Positions 8,568 to 19,275 of a stretch of DNA of 64,000 nucleotides are shown here, one piece after another. The stretch comes from 66-474 sp051961995. GTDB taxonomy: Bacteria; Pseudomonadota; Gammaproteobacteria; Xanthomonadales; Rhodanobacteraceae. Position 1 is the first letter of the stretch. The number at the start of each line of letters is the position of its first letter. The position numbers were made by a program, and so were the translations under genes. The notes beneath the pieces were generated by a model that did no database searches, was not told the DNA's origin, and was given only the letters and a program-made list of their open reading frames with translations. The stretch spans positions 1-64,000 of the forward strand of contig JBQCCR010000030.1 in the NCBI GenBank assembly GCA_051961995.1, in the 5' to 3' direction.

Positions 8568-9803
8568 TCAAACCCGCGTGGCGTACTTCTTCGCCACGTA
8601 ATCCTCCACGATGCCGACGAACTCCTGCGCGATGTTCTCGCCGCGCAAGGTCATTGCCTTCCTGCCGTCAATGAACACCGGCGCGGCCGGCGCCTCGCCG
8701 CTGCCCGGCAGCGAAATGCCGATGTCCGCGTGCTTGGATTCGCCGGGGCCGTTCACCACGCAGCCCATCACCGCCAGCGTGAGGTTCTCCACGCCGTCGT
8801 ATTTCACGCGCCATTCCGGCATCTTCGCACGCACGTGTTCCTGCACCACCTTCGCCAGCTCCTGGAAGAACTCCGACGTGGTGCGTCCGCAGCCGGGGCA
8901 GGCCGTGACAAGCGGCGTGAACGCGCGCAGGCCCATGGTCTGCAACAGTTCCTGCGCAACGATGACCTCGGCCGTACGTGACTGGCCGGGCTCGGGCGTC
9001 AGCGAAATGCGGATGGTGTCGCCGATGCCTTCCTGCAGCAGCACGGCGAGCGCGGCGCTGGAAGCGACGATGCCTTTGGAACCCATGCCGGCTTCGGTCA
9101 GGCCCAGGTGCAATGCATATTCGCAGCGCGCGGCCAAATCACGATAGACGGCGATCAGCTCCTGCACCCCGGAGACCTTGCAGGAGAGGATGATGCGGTC
9201 GCGCGGCAGCCCGAGTTCTTCCGCGCGCGCGGCCGAATCCAGCGCCGAGCGGATCAGCGCCTCGCGCGCCACGTGCGCGGCATCCCATGGTTCCGCACGC
9301 GCGTGGTTCTCGTCCATCAATGTCGCCAGCAATGACTGATCGAGTGAGCCCCAGTTGGCGCCGATGCGCACCGGCTTGCCATACTGGAGTGCCAGCTCGA
9401 TGATCGAGGCAAACTGCGTATCGCGCTTCTTGCCGAAACCGACATTGCCGGGATTGATGCGGTATTTCGCCAGCGCTTCGGCGGCCGCGGGTTCATCGTG
9501 CAGCAGTTGATGGCCGTTGTAGTGGAAGTCGCCGATCAGCGGCACGTCCACGCCCATCAGGTCCAGCCGTTCGCGGATGCGCGGCACCGCGGCCGCAGCG
9601 TCGGCGGTGTTGACGGTGATGCGCACCAGTTCCGAACCCGCGCGCGCGAGTTCCGCAACTTGTTTCGCGGTCGCCACGACATCGGCGGTGTCGGTGTTGG
9701 TCATGGACTGCACCACCACCGGCGCGTTGCCGCCGACCCGCACGCGACCGATGCTCACGCCGATGCTTTGCCGGCGAGGAAAAGGCGAAGCGGTCACCGA
9801 CAT
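8568..9803 (-). CDS. ispG: 4-hydroxy-3-methylbut-2-enyl diphosphate synthase (GcpE)
   Basis: IspG performs the reductive [4Fe-4S] step of the MEP isoprenoid pathway. The 411-residue protein has the TIM-barrel start (VVVQSMTNTDTADVVAT), the cluster ligands C302 and C305 (ACPGCGRTTSEFF) and C348 (GCVVNGPGES), and the usual length of the short bacterial form. ATG 9803 is chosen because the conserved sequence begins within about 12 residues. It lies 17 nt after the 569-residue gene and 14 nt before DUF1272, so three genes probably share a transcript. The common ispG neighbours pilF/rodZ and hisS are absent here. Confidence 0.96.
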   Translation of the reverse strand: MSVTASPFPRRQSIGVSIGRVRVGGNAPVVVQSMTNTDTADVVATAKQVAELARAGSELVRITVNTADAAAAVPRIRERLDLMGVDVPLIGDFHYNGHQLLHDEPAAAEALAKYRINPGNVGFGKKRDTQFASIIELALQYGKPVRIGANWGSLDQSLLATLMDENHARAEPWDAAHVAREALIRSALDSAARAEELGLPRDRIILSCKVSGVQELIAVYRDLAARCEYALHLGLTEAGMGSKGIVASSAALAVLLQEGIGDTIRISLTPEPGQSRTAEVIVAQELLQTMGLRAFTPLVTACPGCGRTTSEFFQELAKVVQEHVRAKMPEWRVKYDGVENLTLAVMGCVVNGPGESKHADIGISLPGSGEAPAAPVFIDGRKAMTLRGENIAQEFVGIVEDYVAKKYATRV

Positions 9804-9820
9804 GATGCTGGGCTGTGTGC

Positions 9821-11530
9821 TCAATGCGCCGGAGCGGCAAGGTTTGACGCGAACGCGTCGTCCTCGCCACCGGAAGTGGTTTCCGCGCCGGCGATCGAGA
9901 CGCGAAAATAAGCCGGGCTGATTTCCTCGACCGCGCTCACCGGGTGTTCGCGCACGGTCGGCCGCGAAGCCCAATTGGCCGGGTCCGCGGGCACGGTCAG
10001 CTCGATGGCGGTGGCACGCTGATCGAACAAATGCGCGACCAGCAGCGAGGTCGCGCCACTCTTCCGGTCCACCATCGCGACCGCGCGCTGCGGAGCGCGC
10101 AATTCGTCCCCTCCGATGGAAAGCCGCACACCCGCGGCATGCGCCCGGCGCGCCAGCAGTTCAATGCCGGCGAAGACGCTTTCCCCGTCGGTGCGCAGCC
10201 AGCGGATCAGGCCAACCATCCACTCCTGCGTCTCGCCCTCCTCGGCCGGCGGCGCGAGCCCGATCAGTTCGCCGACGCGCACGCGCAGCGCGGCGCCGGT
10301 GGTCTGCAGTTGGAGGCGATAACCGCCGAGGCTCTGGTCGAGTACTTGCGCGGACAGCACCTGCGGACGGGTGTTGTCGGCGGCCGAGGTCCACGAGGCG
10401 GCGTGCTCGCGCGAGGTGAGCGCGATGGTGTTGCCGCGGATACGCTGCATGAACGTACTGAAGTCGTGGTTGCCGGCCAGCACGAAATGCACCGCATGCA
10501 ATCCAACCACCCCATCCAGCGAATGTCCCGCGCCCAGCCTTGCGAAGCCCCGCTCGGCTGCACCGGCCCAGCTCGAGCGCAGCCGGTGCAGGAATGCGAT
10601 CGGCACTTCCACCGACGCGCCGCCGCGCTGGCGGAAACTCAGCCGCTCGATGCCGGGCGGCTGCAGCGCGGCGTAGTCTTCGAGGAAGCGCTTCAGCGGC
10701 GCCAGGTCCACCGCGAAAATGCCGCCCTGCGCCAGGGCGCGTTCTTCCGGCACGTAACCCGGGCCGTCGTCGCTGTTCTCGTCCACCGCGATCGCCGCGC
10801 CCTCTGCCGAGCCCAGAGCGCAATACGGTGCGAAGCAGCGCGTGAGCAGCCAGGCTTCGCGCAACTCGCGCGCGGAGAAGCGATACGGGTTGGAGAGCGC
10901 CAGCAACAGCGCGTGGGCATAAGCCTGGCGCGCATCCAGCTCGGCGCCGTCGGGCAGCGCGTCGGCGACCGACTTGTCGGCCACGTTGATCTGCTGCGCA
11001 AAACGATGCACCGCGTGCAGTCGTCGCCAGGCGCCCGCCGGCGGTGTGCGATACAACCGGTACGACCACTGCAGGACAAGGCCCAGATGCGAGAGCGCGC
11101 GCACCGCCGCGATCGCCGCGGCCTTGCTCTTGAACATCGTCAGCTTGCCCTCCGGCGCGCACAATTCATGCAGCGCCAGGGCGTAGTTGCGTGCCAGCCC
11201 GCGATGGAACGCCCACACGGTTTCGACCAGCTTTTCCTTGGCCGCCGGCAGAGGGTGCGACTCCACTCCCAGCTGCTGCTCGATGCCCTCGCACAAAGCC
11301 GCGACCGGCGCGCGCAATGCCTCCAGCGCATCGATGCGCTCGCCGACCGGCCAGCGCGTGGCCGGCATGGCATCCAGCACGGCGCCGACATCCCGCGCCG
11401 CCTGCGCCGGATTCGCCATCGGCAGGTGCTCGACGAATTCGCGCATCGCCCGCGCACCGGCAATCTGGCCGCGCTCGGGTGACGCCCGTGCAGGCAGATC
11501 TTCGATAAGGCGCGCGTAGCTGTCGTTCAT
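9821..11530 (-). CDS. Large conserved-type protein, possible C-terminal PilZ-like domain
   Basis: A 569-residue protein that I cannot assign to a characterised family. The first 330 residues are mostly helical in character, without signal peptide or membrane segments. Near the C-terminus, LRVRVGELIGLAPP followed by EWMVGLIRWLRTDGESVFAGIELLAR resembles the beta-barrel core of PilZ domains, but I do not see the RxxxR and D/NxSxxG c-di-GMP motifs in classical form. It could be a non-canonical PilZ protein. It sits 17 nt upstream of ispG. Codon use and GC character match its neighbours, so it is not an obvious recent arrival. Confidence 0.6.
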   Translation of the reverse strand: MNDSYARLIEDLPARASPERGQIAGARAMREFVEHLPMANPAQAARDVGAVLDAMPATRWPVGERIDALEALRAPVAALCEGIEQQLGVESHPLPAAKEKLVETVWAFHRGLARNYALALHELCAPEGKLTMFKSKAAAIAAVRALSHLGLVLQWSYRLYRTPPAGAWRRLHAVHRFAQQINVADKSVADALPDGAELDARQAYAHALLLALSNPYRFSARELREAWLLTRCFAPYCALGSAEGAAIAVDENSDDGPGYVPEERALAQGGIFAVDLAPLKRFLEDYAALQPPGIERLSFRQRGGASVEVPIAFLHRLRSSWAGAAERGFARLGAGHSLDGVVGLHAVHFVLAGNHDFSTFMQRIRGNTIALTSREHAASWTSAADNTRPQVLSAQVLDQSLGGYRLQLQTTGAALRVRVGELIGLAPPAEEGETQEWMVGLIRWLRTDGESVFAGIELLARRAHAAGVRLSIGGDELRAPQRAVAMVDRKSGATSLLVAHLFDQRATAIELTVPADPANWASRPTVREHPVSAVEEISPAYFRVSIAGAETTSGGEDDAFASNLAAPAH

Positions 11531-11702
11531 TTCAAGTTCTCAATACGGCGCGTGTTCGACAACCGCTCCAAACTTCCGCATACGATGCCCCCGCATCGCA
11601 CAAGCACGGCAGCTTTGACCGGAGCTGGCATTCTACCCCTATCCATCCGGCCCGGTGCGGTTCTTCCACGGCCCACTCATCATGCCGCGATAGACTGCGC
11701 AA

Positions 11703-13148
<1,446 letters not shown>

Positions 13149-13149
13149 A

Positions 13150-14514
13150 ATGAGCGAAGACACCCCCCAATACGAAACCCGCCGGGAGATCCTGACCCCC
13201 TCCTCGCTCAACCGGCTGGCACGCGACCTGATCGAGGATGCGCTGCCGCTGATCTGGATCGAGGGCGAGCTGTCCAACGTCTCGCGGCCGGCTTCAGGGC
13301 ATCTGTATTTCACGCTGAAGGATTCGGCCGCGCAGGTGCGCTGCGCGATGTTCAAGCCGCGCAGCACCTGGCTTCGGTTCAAGCCGGCCGATGGCGCGCA
13401 CGTGCTGGCGCGCGCCCGGGTGAGCCTTTACGAGGCGCGCGGCGAATTCCAGTTGATCGTCGAGCACATGGAGGAAGCCGGCGAAGGCGCGTTGCGCCGC
13501 GCGTTCGAATTGCTGAAGGCGAAGTTGCAGGCGGAAGGTCTGTTCGACGCGCAGCGCAAGCGCGCGCTGCCGCGCTATCCGCGCCGCATCGGCGTGATCA
13601 CCTCGGCCACGGGCGCGGCGATCCGCGACGTGCTGAGCGTCGCGCGCCGGCGCTGCCCGCTCACCGAAATCGAAATCCTGCCGGTGCCGGTGCAGGGTCG
13701 CGAGGCGCCGGTGGCGATCGTGGCGATGTTGCAGGCGGCATCGCGCAGCGCGCGTCACGACGTGCTGCTGCTGACCCGCGGCGGCGGCTCGCTGGAAGAC
13801 CTGATCGCGTTCAACGACGAAGGCGTCGCCCGCGCGGTGGCGGCCAGCGCGGTGCCGGTGGTGTGCGCGGTCGGACACGAAGTGGATTTCTCGATTGCGG
13901 ATTTCGTCGCCGACTTGCGTGCGCCCACGCCCTCGGCCGCTGCCGAATTGCTGCTGCCGGATTCGGATGTCTTGTCGCGCATGCTGAGGCAACACCGCGC
14001 GCGCATTACCCACGCGTGGAATCGTCGCCAACACGCCGCGATCCAGCGCCTCGACCATTTGCACGCGCGGTTGCTCGGACGCGCGCCGCAGCAGCGGCTG
14101 GCCGCCGGGCGCGAACGCCTGCTCGCACTGCGCGCGCGCATGCAGCGTTGTTCTTCGGCGCGATTGGAATCAGCTCGCGCTCGCGCGCGTCACGCGGCGG
14201 CACGGTTGCAATTGGCACGCCCGGCGCGACGACTGCCCGTGTTGTCACGCGATTTGCATCGCCTGCGCCGACGTCTGCTGGCAGTGTGGGCACAGTCTGC
14301 GCAACGCGACACGCGGCGCGTCGCGGCACTTGCCCGCGCATTGCAGGCGGTCAGTCCCTTGAACGTCTTGCAGCGCGGCTATGCGATCCTGTTCGATCCA
14401 GACGGGACAGTGTTGCGTTCCGTGAAAGGCGCCGTGCCGGGCATGGGGGTCACCGCGCGACTGCAGGATGGTGAGCTGGCGCTCCAGGTACGCGATGTGC
14501 CCGCAGGCAAGTGA
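13150..14514 (+). CDS. xseA: Exodeoxyribonuclease VII large subunit
   Basis: XseA is the catalytic subunit of ExoVII, which degrades single-stranded DNA from both ends. The 454-residue protein starts with the OB-fold (LTPSSLNRLARDLIEDALPLIWIEGELSNVSRP...GHLYFTLKD) and continues with the catalytic domain (GVITSATGAAIRDV, LLTRGGGSLEDLIAFND, VVCAVGHEVDFSIADFVADLRAPTPSAAAEL). It ends with an Arg/Ala-rich helical region and the conserved SPLNVLQRGYAIL. Length is normal. xseB is not in the window. Confidence 0.96.
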   Translation: MSEDTPQYETRREILTPSSLNRLARDLIEDALPLIWIEGELSNVSRPASGHLYFTLKDSAAQVRCAMFKPRSTWLRFKPADGAHVLARARVSLYEARGEFQLIVEHMEEAGEGALRRAFELLKAKLQAEGLFDAQRKRALPRYPRRIGVITSATGAAIRDVLSVARRRCPLTEIEILPVPVQGREAPVAIVAMLQAASRSARHDVLLLTRGGGSLEDLIAFNDEGVARAVAASAVPVVCAVGHEVDFSIADFVADLRAPTPSAAAELLLPDSDVLSRMLRQHRARITHAWNRRQHAAIQRLDHLHARLLGRAPQQRLAAGRERLLALRARMQRCSSARLESARARARHAAARLQLARPARRLPVLSRDLHRLRRRLLAVWAQSAQRDTRRVAALARALQAVSPLNVLQRGYAILFDPDGTVLRSVKGAVPGMGVTARLQDGELALQVRDVPAGK

Positions 14515-14524
14515 TTTTCCTGCG

Positions 14525-14603
14525 CGTCACCCCGGCGAAAAGCCCGGCGACTTTCTCAAGGCGCGATTTAGAGGCACCGGGTCCGGTTTGCGCCGGAATG
14601 ACG
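14525..14603. repeat. REP-like structured intergenic element
   Basis: A 79-bp stretch between xseA and the aldehyde dehydrogenase with inverted ends: CGTCACCCCGGCG (14525-14537) and CGCCGGAATGACG (14591-14603), 11 of 13 paired. The interior also has CCCGGCG and CACCGGGTCCGG. Intergenic palindromes of this kind are common in proteobacteria. There is no T-run, so it is not a simple terminator. Confidence 0.6.
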
Positions 14604-14620
14604 ACGACTGGAGAGCGATG

Positions 14621-16057
14621 ATGAAACTCAAGGACCGCTATCCCTACTACCTCGCCAATCAAGCGCGGCAACCGAACTCGGATTTGCCGGTGCTGGACAA
14701 ATATTCCGGCGAGGTCGCCACGCGTGTGGCGCTGGCCGACGCGGCCGCGATCGAGCGCGCGATTGCCGCCGCCGCGCAAGCCGCCGCACCGATGGCGGCC
14801 CTGACGCCGTATGAACGACGCGCGGTGCTGGAGCATTGCATCGCGCGCATGGCCGAGCGCAAGGATGAACTGGCGTTCGCGTTGTGCGTGGAAGCCGGCA
14901 AGCCGATCAAGGATGCGCAAGGCGAGGTGACGCGCCTGCTGGACACCTTCCGTATCGCCGCCGACGAGTCCGTGCGCGCCGATGGCGAGATCATCAATCT
15001 TGAAATCTCGCCGCGCACGCGCGGCTATCGCGGTTTCGTCAAGCGTGTCCCGCTGGGGCCGTGCTCGTTCATCACGCCGTTCAATTTTCCGCTGAACCTG
15101 GTCGCGCACAAGGTCGCGCCGGCCATCGCGGCGGGCTGCCCGTTCGTGCTGAAGCCCTCCGAGAAAACACCGATCGGGGCGCTGATCATCGGCGAGGCGT
15201 TGGCGGAAACCGATCTGCCGCAAGGCGCGTTCTCGATCCTTCCCTGCAAGGTTGAAGATGCGGACCCATTCGTGGAAGACGAGCGGCTGAAGCTGCTGTC
15301 ATTCACCGGTGGCCAGATCGGCTGGCAGTTGAAGGCGCGTGCCGGCCGCAAGAAAGTCGTGCTGGAGCTGGGCGGCAATGCGGCGTGCATCGTGGATGCG
15401 GACCAGCGCGAGCGGCTGGACTTCGTCATCGAGCGGCTGATCTCCGGCAGCTTCTACCAATCCGGGCAAAGCTGCATCAAGGTGCAGCGGATCCTGATCC
15501 ACGCCTCGCTGTACGAGGAAGTGAAGCAGCGCTTCGTCGCCGCCACGCAGAAGCTGAAAGCCGGCGATCCGAAGGACCCTGGAACGTTCCTCGGTCCGAT
15601 GATCGACGAGGCCGCGGCGAAGCGGCTGGAAAGCTGGATCAACGAAGCGGAACAGGCCGGGGCGAAACTCCTGTGCGGCGGCGAGCGTCACGGCAACATG
15701 CTCCAGGCCACGGTGCTGGAGAACGTACCGAACGACGCGAAGCTGTCCTGCATGGAAGCCTTCGGCCCGGTCACCGTGCTGGCGGAGTTCGCGAAATTTG
15801 ACGAAGCCCTGGACGCGGTCAACGCCTCCGATTACGGCCTGCAGGCCGGCGTATTCACCGGTCATCTGGATCACGCGATGCGCGCGTGGGACACGCTGGT
15901 GGAAGGCGGCGTGATCGTCGGCGACATCCCGAGCTTCCGCGTGGACAACATGCCCTACGGCGGCGTGAAGCTCTCGGGTTCCGGTCGCGAAGGCGTGCGC
16001 TACGCGATGGAAGACATGAGTGAAGCGCGGCTGCTGGTGATCCGCGATCCATCGTGA
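14621..16057 (+). CDS. NAD(P)-dependent aldehyde dehydrogenase family protein
   Basis: A 478-residue ALDH-superfamily enzyme. The NAD-binding segment PLGPCSFITPFNFPLNLVAHKVAPAIAAGCPFVLKPSEKTP, the general-base segment VLELGGNAACIVD and the catalytic Cys of SGQSC (residue 285) are all present, followed by EAFGPVTVL and the C-terminal MPYGGVKLSGSGREG. It resembles the succinate-semialdehyde and non-phosphorylating glyceraldehyde-3-phosphate types; the substrate cannot be fixed. Two adjacent ATGs (14618, 14621) are possible; GGAGAG at 14610-14615 is better spaced for 14621. It stands alone, 107 bp after xseA. Confidence 0.87.
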   Translation: MKLKDRYPYYLANQARQPNSDLPVLDKYSGEVATRVALADAAAIERAIAAAAQAAAPMAALTPYERRAVLEHCIARMAERKDELAFALCVEAGKPIKDAQGEVTRLLDTFRIAADESVRADGEIINLEISPRTRGYRGFVKRVPLGPCSFITPFNFPLNLVAHKVAPAIAAGCPFVLKPSEKTPIGALIIGEALAETDLPQGAFSILPCKVEDADPFVEDERLKLLSFTGGQIGWQLKARAGRKKVVLELGGNAACIVDADQRERLDFVIERLISGSFYQSGQSCIKVQRILIHASLYEEVKQRFVAATQKLKAGDPKDPGTFLGPMIDEAAAKRLESWINEAEQAGAKLLCGGERHGNMLQATVLENVPNDAKLSCMEAFGPVTVLAEFAKFDEALDAVNASDYGLQAGVFTGHLDHAMRAWDTLVEGGVIVGDIPSFRVDNMPYGGVKLSGSGREGVRYAMEDMSEARLLVIRDPS

Positions 16058-16093
16058 TTTCGAAAAGCCGGTTGGAACCCGCCCCCTCCGATT

Positions 16094-16123
16094 CGCAGGG
16101 CGGGTCTTGCCCCGCCCTCTGCG
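16094..16123. terminator. Hairpin between convergent genes
   Basis: CGCAGGGCGGG / CCCCGCCCTCTGCG form an 11-bp GC-rich stem with a small bulge around TCTTG. It lies between the aldehyde dehydrogenase (+) and the GGDEF-like gene (minus) whose stop is 2 bp away. There is no clear T-run, so it may be a repeat-type palindrome that helps end both transcripts. Confidence 0.45.
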
Positions 16124-16124
16124 A

Positions 16125-16703
16125 TCAAACGCTCTCGGGCCTCAACGGCCGGTTCGACGCGTCAACCAGCGTCGTCGAGAACCGCCAGCCATCGCGACCG
16201 AGCCGGCGCGCGGCGTGCAAGGCCTGACTGGCCGCAAGCAGCAGGCCGGTGGCATCCGTCGCATTGTCCGGAAAACCCGCGATGCCGATGCGTAGCCCCA
16301 GCCGGAACTGCACACCGTCCACGCCGTAGGGTTTGGTCAGGCTGTCGGTGATGCGCTGCGCGATGATCTCGCCCGCCGAGTACAGCGAAACCTCCACGCC
16401 CTGCGCGAGCAGCGCGAACTCGTCGTAGCCGGTGCGTTCAACCAGGTCCTCGTTGCGCACCTGCCTGCGCACGCGCTCGGCGGCCACACGCGAAATGTTC
16501 TCGACAAAGCCCTCGCCGTGCTCGCGCAACAGTTCATCCAGGCCGGCCAGTTGCAGCCGGAACAACAGGCATCCGCACTGCTGACGTCGCGCAGCGTTGA
16601 TGCCGCGACCGATCCGCCTCAGCAGCGTCGCGCGGCTGCGCAACGCGCCGGCCGGTTTGGCGCGCGCACCGAATCCCAGCGAAGCCAACCAGGTCCAGGC
16701 CAT
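16125..16703 (-). CDS. Degenerate GGDEF-domain protein
   Basis: A 192-residue protein with the layout of a lone GGDEF domain. The glycine-rich catalytic loop reads TGYDEF in RTGYDEFALLAQG in place of GG(D/E)EF, and downstream segments (FRLGLRIGIAGFPDNATDATGLLLAASQALHAAR) match the end of the fold. The family normally makes cyclic di-GMP, but the altered loop and short N-terminus suggest it is inactive or only binds nucleotide. ATG 16703 has AAGGAAG 9 nt upstream. There are no membrane segments. It is divergent from the ABC exporter. Confidence 0.7.
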   Translation of the reverse strand: MAWTWLASLGFGARAKPAGALRSRATLLRRIGRGINAARRQQCGCLLFRLQLAGLDELLREHGEGFVENISRVAAERVRRQVRNEDLVERTGYDEFALLAQGVEVSLYSAGEIIAQRITDSLTKPYGVDGVQFRLGLRIGIAGFPDNATDATGLLLAASQALHAARRLGRDGWRFSTTLVDASNRPLRPESV

Positions 16704-16802
16704 CCGAATCGCTTCCTTATCCCGCGCCGGTACCCATCCGGTCGCCCGAATCATGCAGGCATCATGCCCGGGCCTGCAAAGGTTTGCATTAAACTGGGCC
16801 CG

Positions 16803-18569
16803 GTGAGCAACACTCCAGAAACCGGCACGCCGCGCCGCCTCTCCGCACTGCGCGCGCTGTGGCCGTATTTGCGCCGGCATCGCGGACTGGTCGCCGGCTG
16901 GCTGTTCTTCCTGACCCTGTCCTCGGCCGCCACGCTGTCGCTGCCGGTGGCGGTGCGGCACATGATTGATCGCGGTTTCGCCACCCGCGATCCCGCACTG
17001 GTCAACCGCACCTTCCTGATCCTGTTCGGCGTGGCGCTCGTGCTGGCGCTCGCCACCGCCGCGCGCTACTTCTGCATCACCCTGCTCGGCGAGCGCGCAG
17101 TGGCCGAGTTGCGCGAGAAACTCTACGCGCACCTGATCGGACTGGATATCGGCTTCTTCGAGCGCGCGCGCGTGGGCGAGCTGGTCTCGCGGCTCGGGAC
17201 CGATACCGAAGTGGTGCAGACGCTGATCGGCTCCAGCATCTCCATTGCGTTGCGCAGCGTGGTGATGGTGATCGGCGCGGCGGCGGCGATGGTGTTCACC
17301 AGCCCGCGCCTGGCCGGCTTCACCGCGCTGGTGATCCCGGTGGTCATCGTGCCGATCGCCCTGTACGGCAGGAAGTTGCGCGCGCTGTCGCGCGTCAACC
17401 AGGACCGCATCGCCGACACCAGCGCAATCGCCAATGAAACCTTGAACGCAGTGCACGCGGTGAAAGCCTACGCACGCGAGCGCATCGAGGGTGCGCGCTA
17501 CGCGCGCGCGGTGCGCAATGCCCTGCGCGCGGCGCAGCGGCGCATCGCCGCGCGCGCGATCCTGACCGGCGGCGTGATCGTGCTGGTGTTCGGTGCGATC
17601 ACCCTGGTGCTGTGGGCCGGCGCGCGTGACGTGCTGGCAGGTTCGATGGATGCCGGCGTGCTCAGCCAGTTCATCCTCTACGCAGTGCTGGCTGCGGGCT
17701 CGGTGGGCGCGCTGGGTGAAGTGTGGGGCGACGTGCTGCGCGCGGCCGGTTCAATGGGCCGCATCGGCGACCTGCTGGCCGAACAATCGCGCATCATCGC
17801 GCCTGCGCAACCGTCGCACTTGCCGAAACCGGCGCGCGGCATGATCGCCTTCGAGCACGTCGAGTTCCGCTATCCGACTCGGCTGGACGTTCCCGCGTTG
17901 CGCGACTTCAACCTGCGCGTGCAGCCCGGCGAAACGGTCGCGCTGGTGGGACCTTCCGGCGCGGGCAAGAGCACGGTGTTCAACCTGCTGCTGCGCTTCC
18001 ACGATCCGCAGCACGGACGCATCACGCTGGACGGCATTGACCTGCGCGCGCTGACCCTGGACGAACTGCGCGGCGCGCTGGCGCTGGTGCCGCAGGAAAC
18101 GGTGATCTTCGCCGCCAGTGCGGCCGACAACATCCGCTTCGGCCGGCAGGATGCCGACGACGAATCGGTGCGCGCGGCAGCGCGCGATGCGGAGGCCTAC
18201 GGCTTTCTTGCCGCGCAACCGGAAGGATTTGATGCGCCGCTGGGCGAACGTGGCGTGCGCCTTTCCGGGGGCCAGCGTCAACGGATCGCGATCGCGCGCG
18301 CGATCCTTAAGGACGCCCCGGTATTGCTGCTGGACGAAGCGACTTCCAGTCTGGATGCGCAATCGGAAGCGGCGATCCAGCAGGCGCTCGAGCGCGCCGG
18401 CCGCGGGCGCACCATGCTGGTGATCGCGCACCGGCTGGCGACCGTGCAGCGGGCCGATCGCATCGTGGTGCTGGACGCCGGCCGCATCGTGGCCGAAGGC
18501 ACGCACGACAGCCTGCTGCGGGAAGGGGGCCTGTATTCGGAACTGGCGCGCCTGCAGTTTGCGGCGTGA
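16803..18569 (+). CDS. ABC exporter, fused membrane and ATPase (MsbA/ABCB-type)
   Basis: A 588-residue half-transporter. The N-terminal part (about 20-320) has six hydrophobic segments. The ATPase has Walker A GPSGAGKST (383-391), Q-loop ALVPQETVIF, signature LSGGQ (487-491), Walker B VLLLDEATSSLD (about 506-517) and the H-loop IAHRL. All catalytic residues are intact. The fold is that of lipid A/multidrug exporters, but lpxK and other lipid A genes are not adjacent, so true MsbA is unlikely and the cargo is unknown. GTG 16803 is the start; upstream sequence is non-coding in character. Confidence 0.88.
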   Translation: MSNTPETGTPRRLSALRALWPYLRRHRGLVAGWLFFLTLSSAATLSLPVAVRHMIDRGFATRDPALVNRTFLILFGVALVLALATAARYFCITLLGERAVAELREKLYAHLIGLDIGFFERARVGELVSRLGTDTEVVQTLIGSSISIALRSVVMVIGAAAAMVFTSPRLAGFTALVIPVVIVPIALYGRKLRALSRVNQDRIADTSAIANETLNAVHAVKAYARERIEGARYARAVRNALRAAQRRIAARAILTGGVIVLVFGAITLVLWAGARDVLAGSMDAGVLSQFILYAVLAAGSVGALGEVWGDVLRAAGSMGRIGDLLAEQSRIIAPAQPSHLPKPARGMIAFEHVEFRYPTRLDVPALRDFNLRVQPGETVALVGPSGAGKSTVFNLLLRFHDPQHGRITLDGIDLRALTLDELRGALALVPQETVIFAASAADNIRFGRQDADDESVRAAARDAEAYGFLAAQPEGFDAPLGERGVRLSGGQRQRIAIARAILKDAPVLLLDEATSSLDAQSEAAIQQALERAGRGRTMLVIAHRLATVQRADRIVVLDAGRIVAEGTHDSLLREGGLYSELARLQFAA

Positions 18570-18591
18570 TCAACACACGCCACCGACGCGA

Positions 18592-18939
18592 TCACGAATA
18601 GTACGTGCGGCCGTGTTCCACGAAGCCCGTATCGGGCGCGTCGGGCCAGTGATCCTTGTCGAAGCCTGGGGCGTTCTTCAGCCGATCCGGGCTTGCGTCC
18701 AGGACCAGGTTCTCGTCAGCGCCGCCCAGGCGCAGCGCATGCCACGGCACGGCGAACAGCTTTTCGCCCATGCCGAGCACGCCGCCGCTCGCCATCACCG
18801 CGTACACGATTCCGCCATTGGCGGTGTCGAGCACGATGTCCTTGAGATCGCCGAGCTTCTCGCCGGCCGGATTCACGATCGCGTCACCGATCAGCGTGCT
18901 GGCCGGCAGGTGCTGGGGTGTATCCACATCAACCTCCAT
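18592..18939 (-). CDS. PRC-barrel domain protein
   Basis: A 115-residue protein that is essentially one PRC-barrel domain: ASTLIGDAIVNPAGEKLGDLKDIVLD, then IVYAVMASGGVLGMGEKLFAVPW, the characteristic two-strand repeat. PRC barrels occur in the photosynthetic reaction-centre H subunit and RimM and as small stress-linked proteins; stand-alone forms like this have no fixed function. No signal peptide. It lies 42 bp downstream of the CsbD-like gene on the same strand, a pairing often seen among stress-response genes. Confidence 0.85.
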   Translation of the reverse strand: MEVDVDTPQHLPASTLIGDAIVNPAGEKLGDLKDIVLDTANGGIVYAVMASGGVLGMGEKLFAVPWHALRLGGADENLVLDASPDRLKNAPGFDKDHWPDAPDTGFVEHGRTYYS

Positions 18940-18981
18940 GTTCCACCGAACCGCCGGCGCGAAGACGCCGGCGTTGCGAGT

Positions 18982-19170
18982 TCAGTGATGGCGGCGCCGC
19001 GCGTCGCGGATCTCGTCGGCGGCTTCGCCGACGTTGCGCTGCACCTTGCCGGCATTCTTCTCGATCTTGCCGTGCAGCTCCTTGGACTCATTGTCCGTGA
19101 GCTTGCCGGCGGCTTCCTTCACGCTGCCCTTGACCTGATGCTTGGCGCCTTCAGTGCGATTCTTGTCCAT
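18982..19170 (-). CDS. CsbD-like stress protein
   Basis: A 62-residue, highly charged, helical protein. The core MDKNRTEGAKHQVKGSVKEAAGKLTDNE matches the CsbD family, small general-stress proteins of unknown mechanism. ATG 19170 starts exactly at the family motif; longer starts add unrelated sequence. Upstream of the PRC-barrel gene, probably one unit. Confidence 0.85.
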   Translation of the reverse strand: MDKNRTEGAKHQVKGSVKEAAGKLTDNESKELHGKIEKNAGKVQRNVGEAADEIRDARRRHH

Positions 19171-19275
19171 GATGTTTGCTGTTCCAATGCCGCCCGTAAC
19201 GGGCGAGCGAACCTTAGCGCGCGCGGCGTTATCGGCCGATGAAGCAGACGCTGAATAAAATGAACGCGCGCGCGA

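Noticed and set aside
16803..18569. True msbA
   Set aside because: Sequence fits the wider exporter family, but no lipid A gene is adjacent, so the specific name is not supported.
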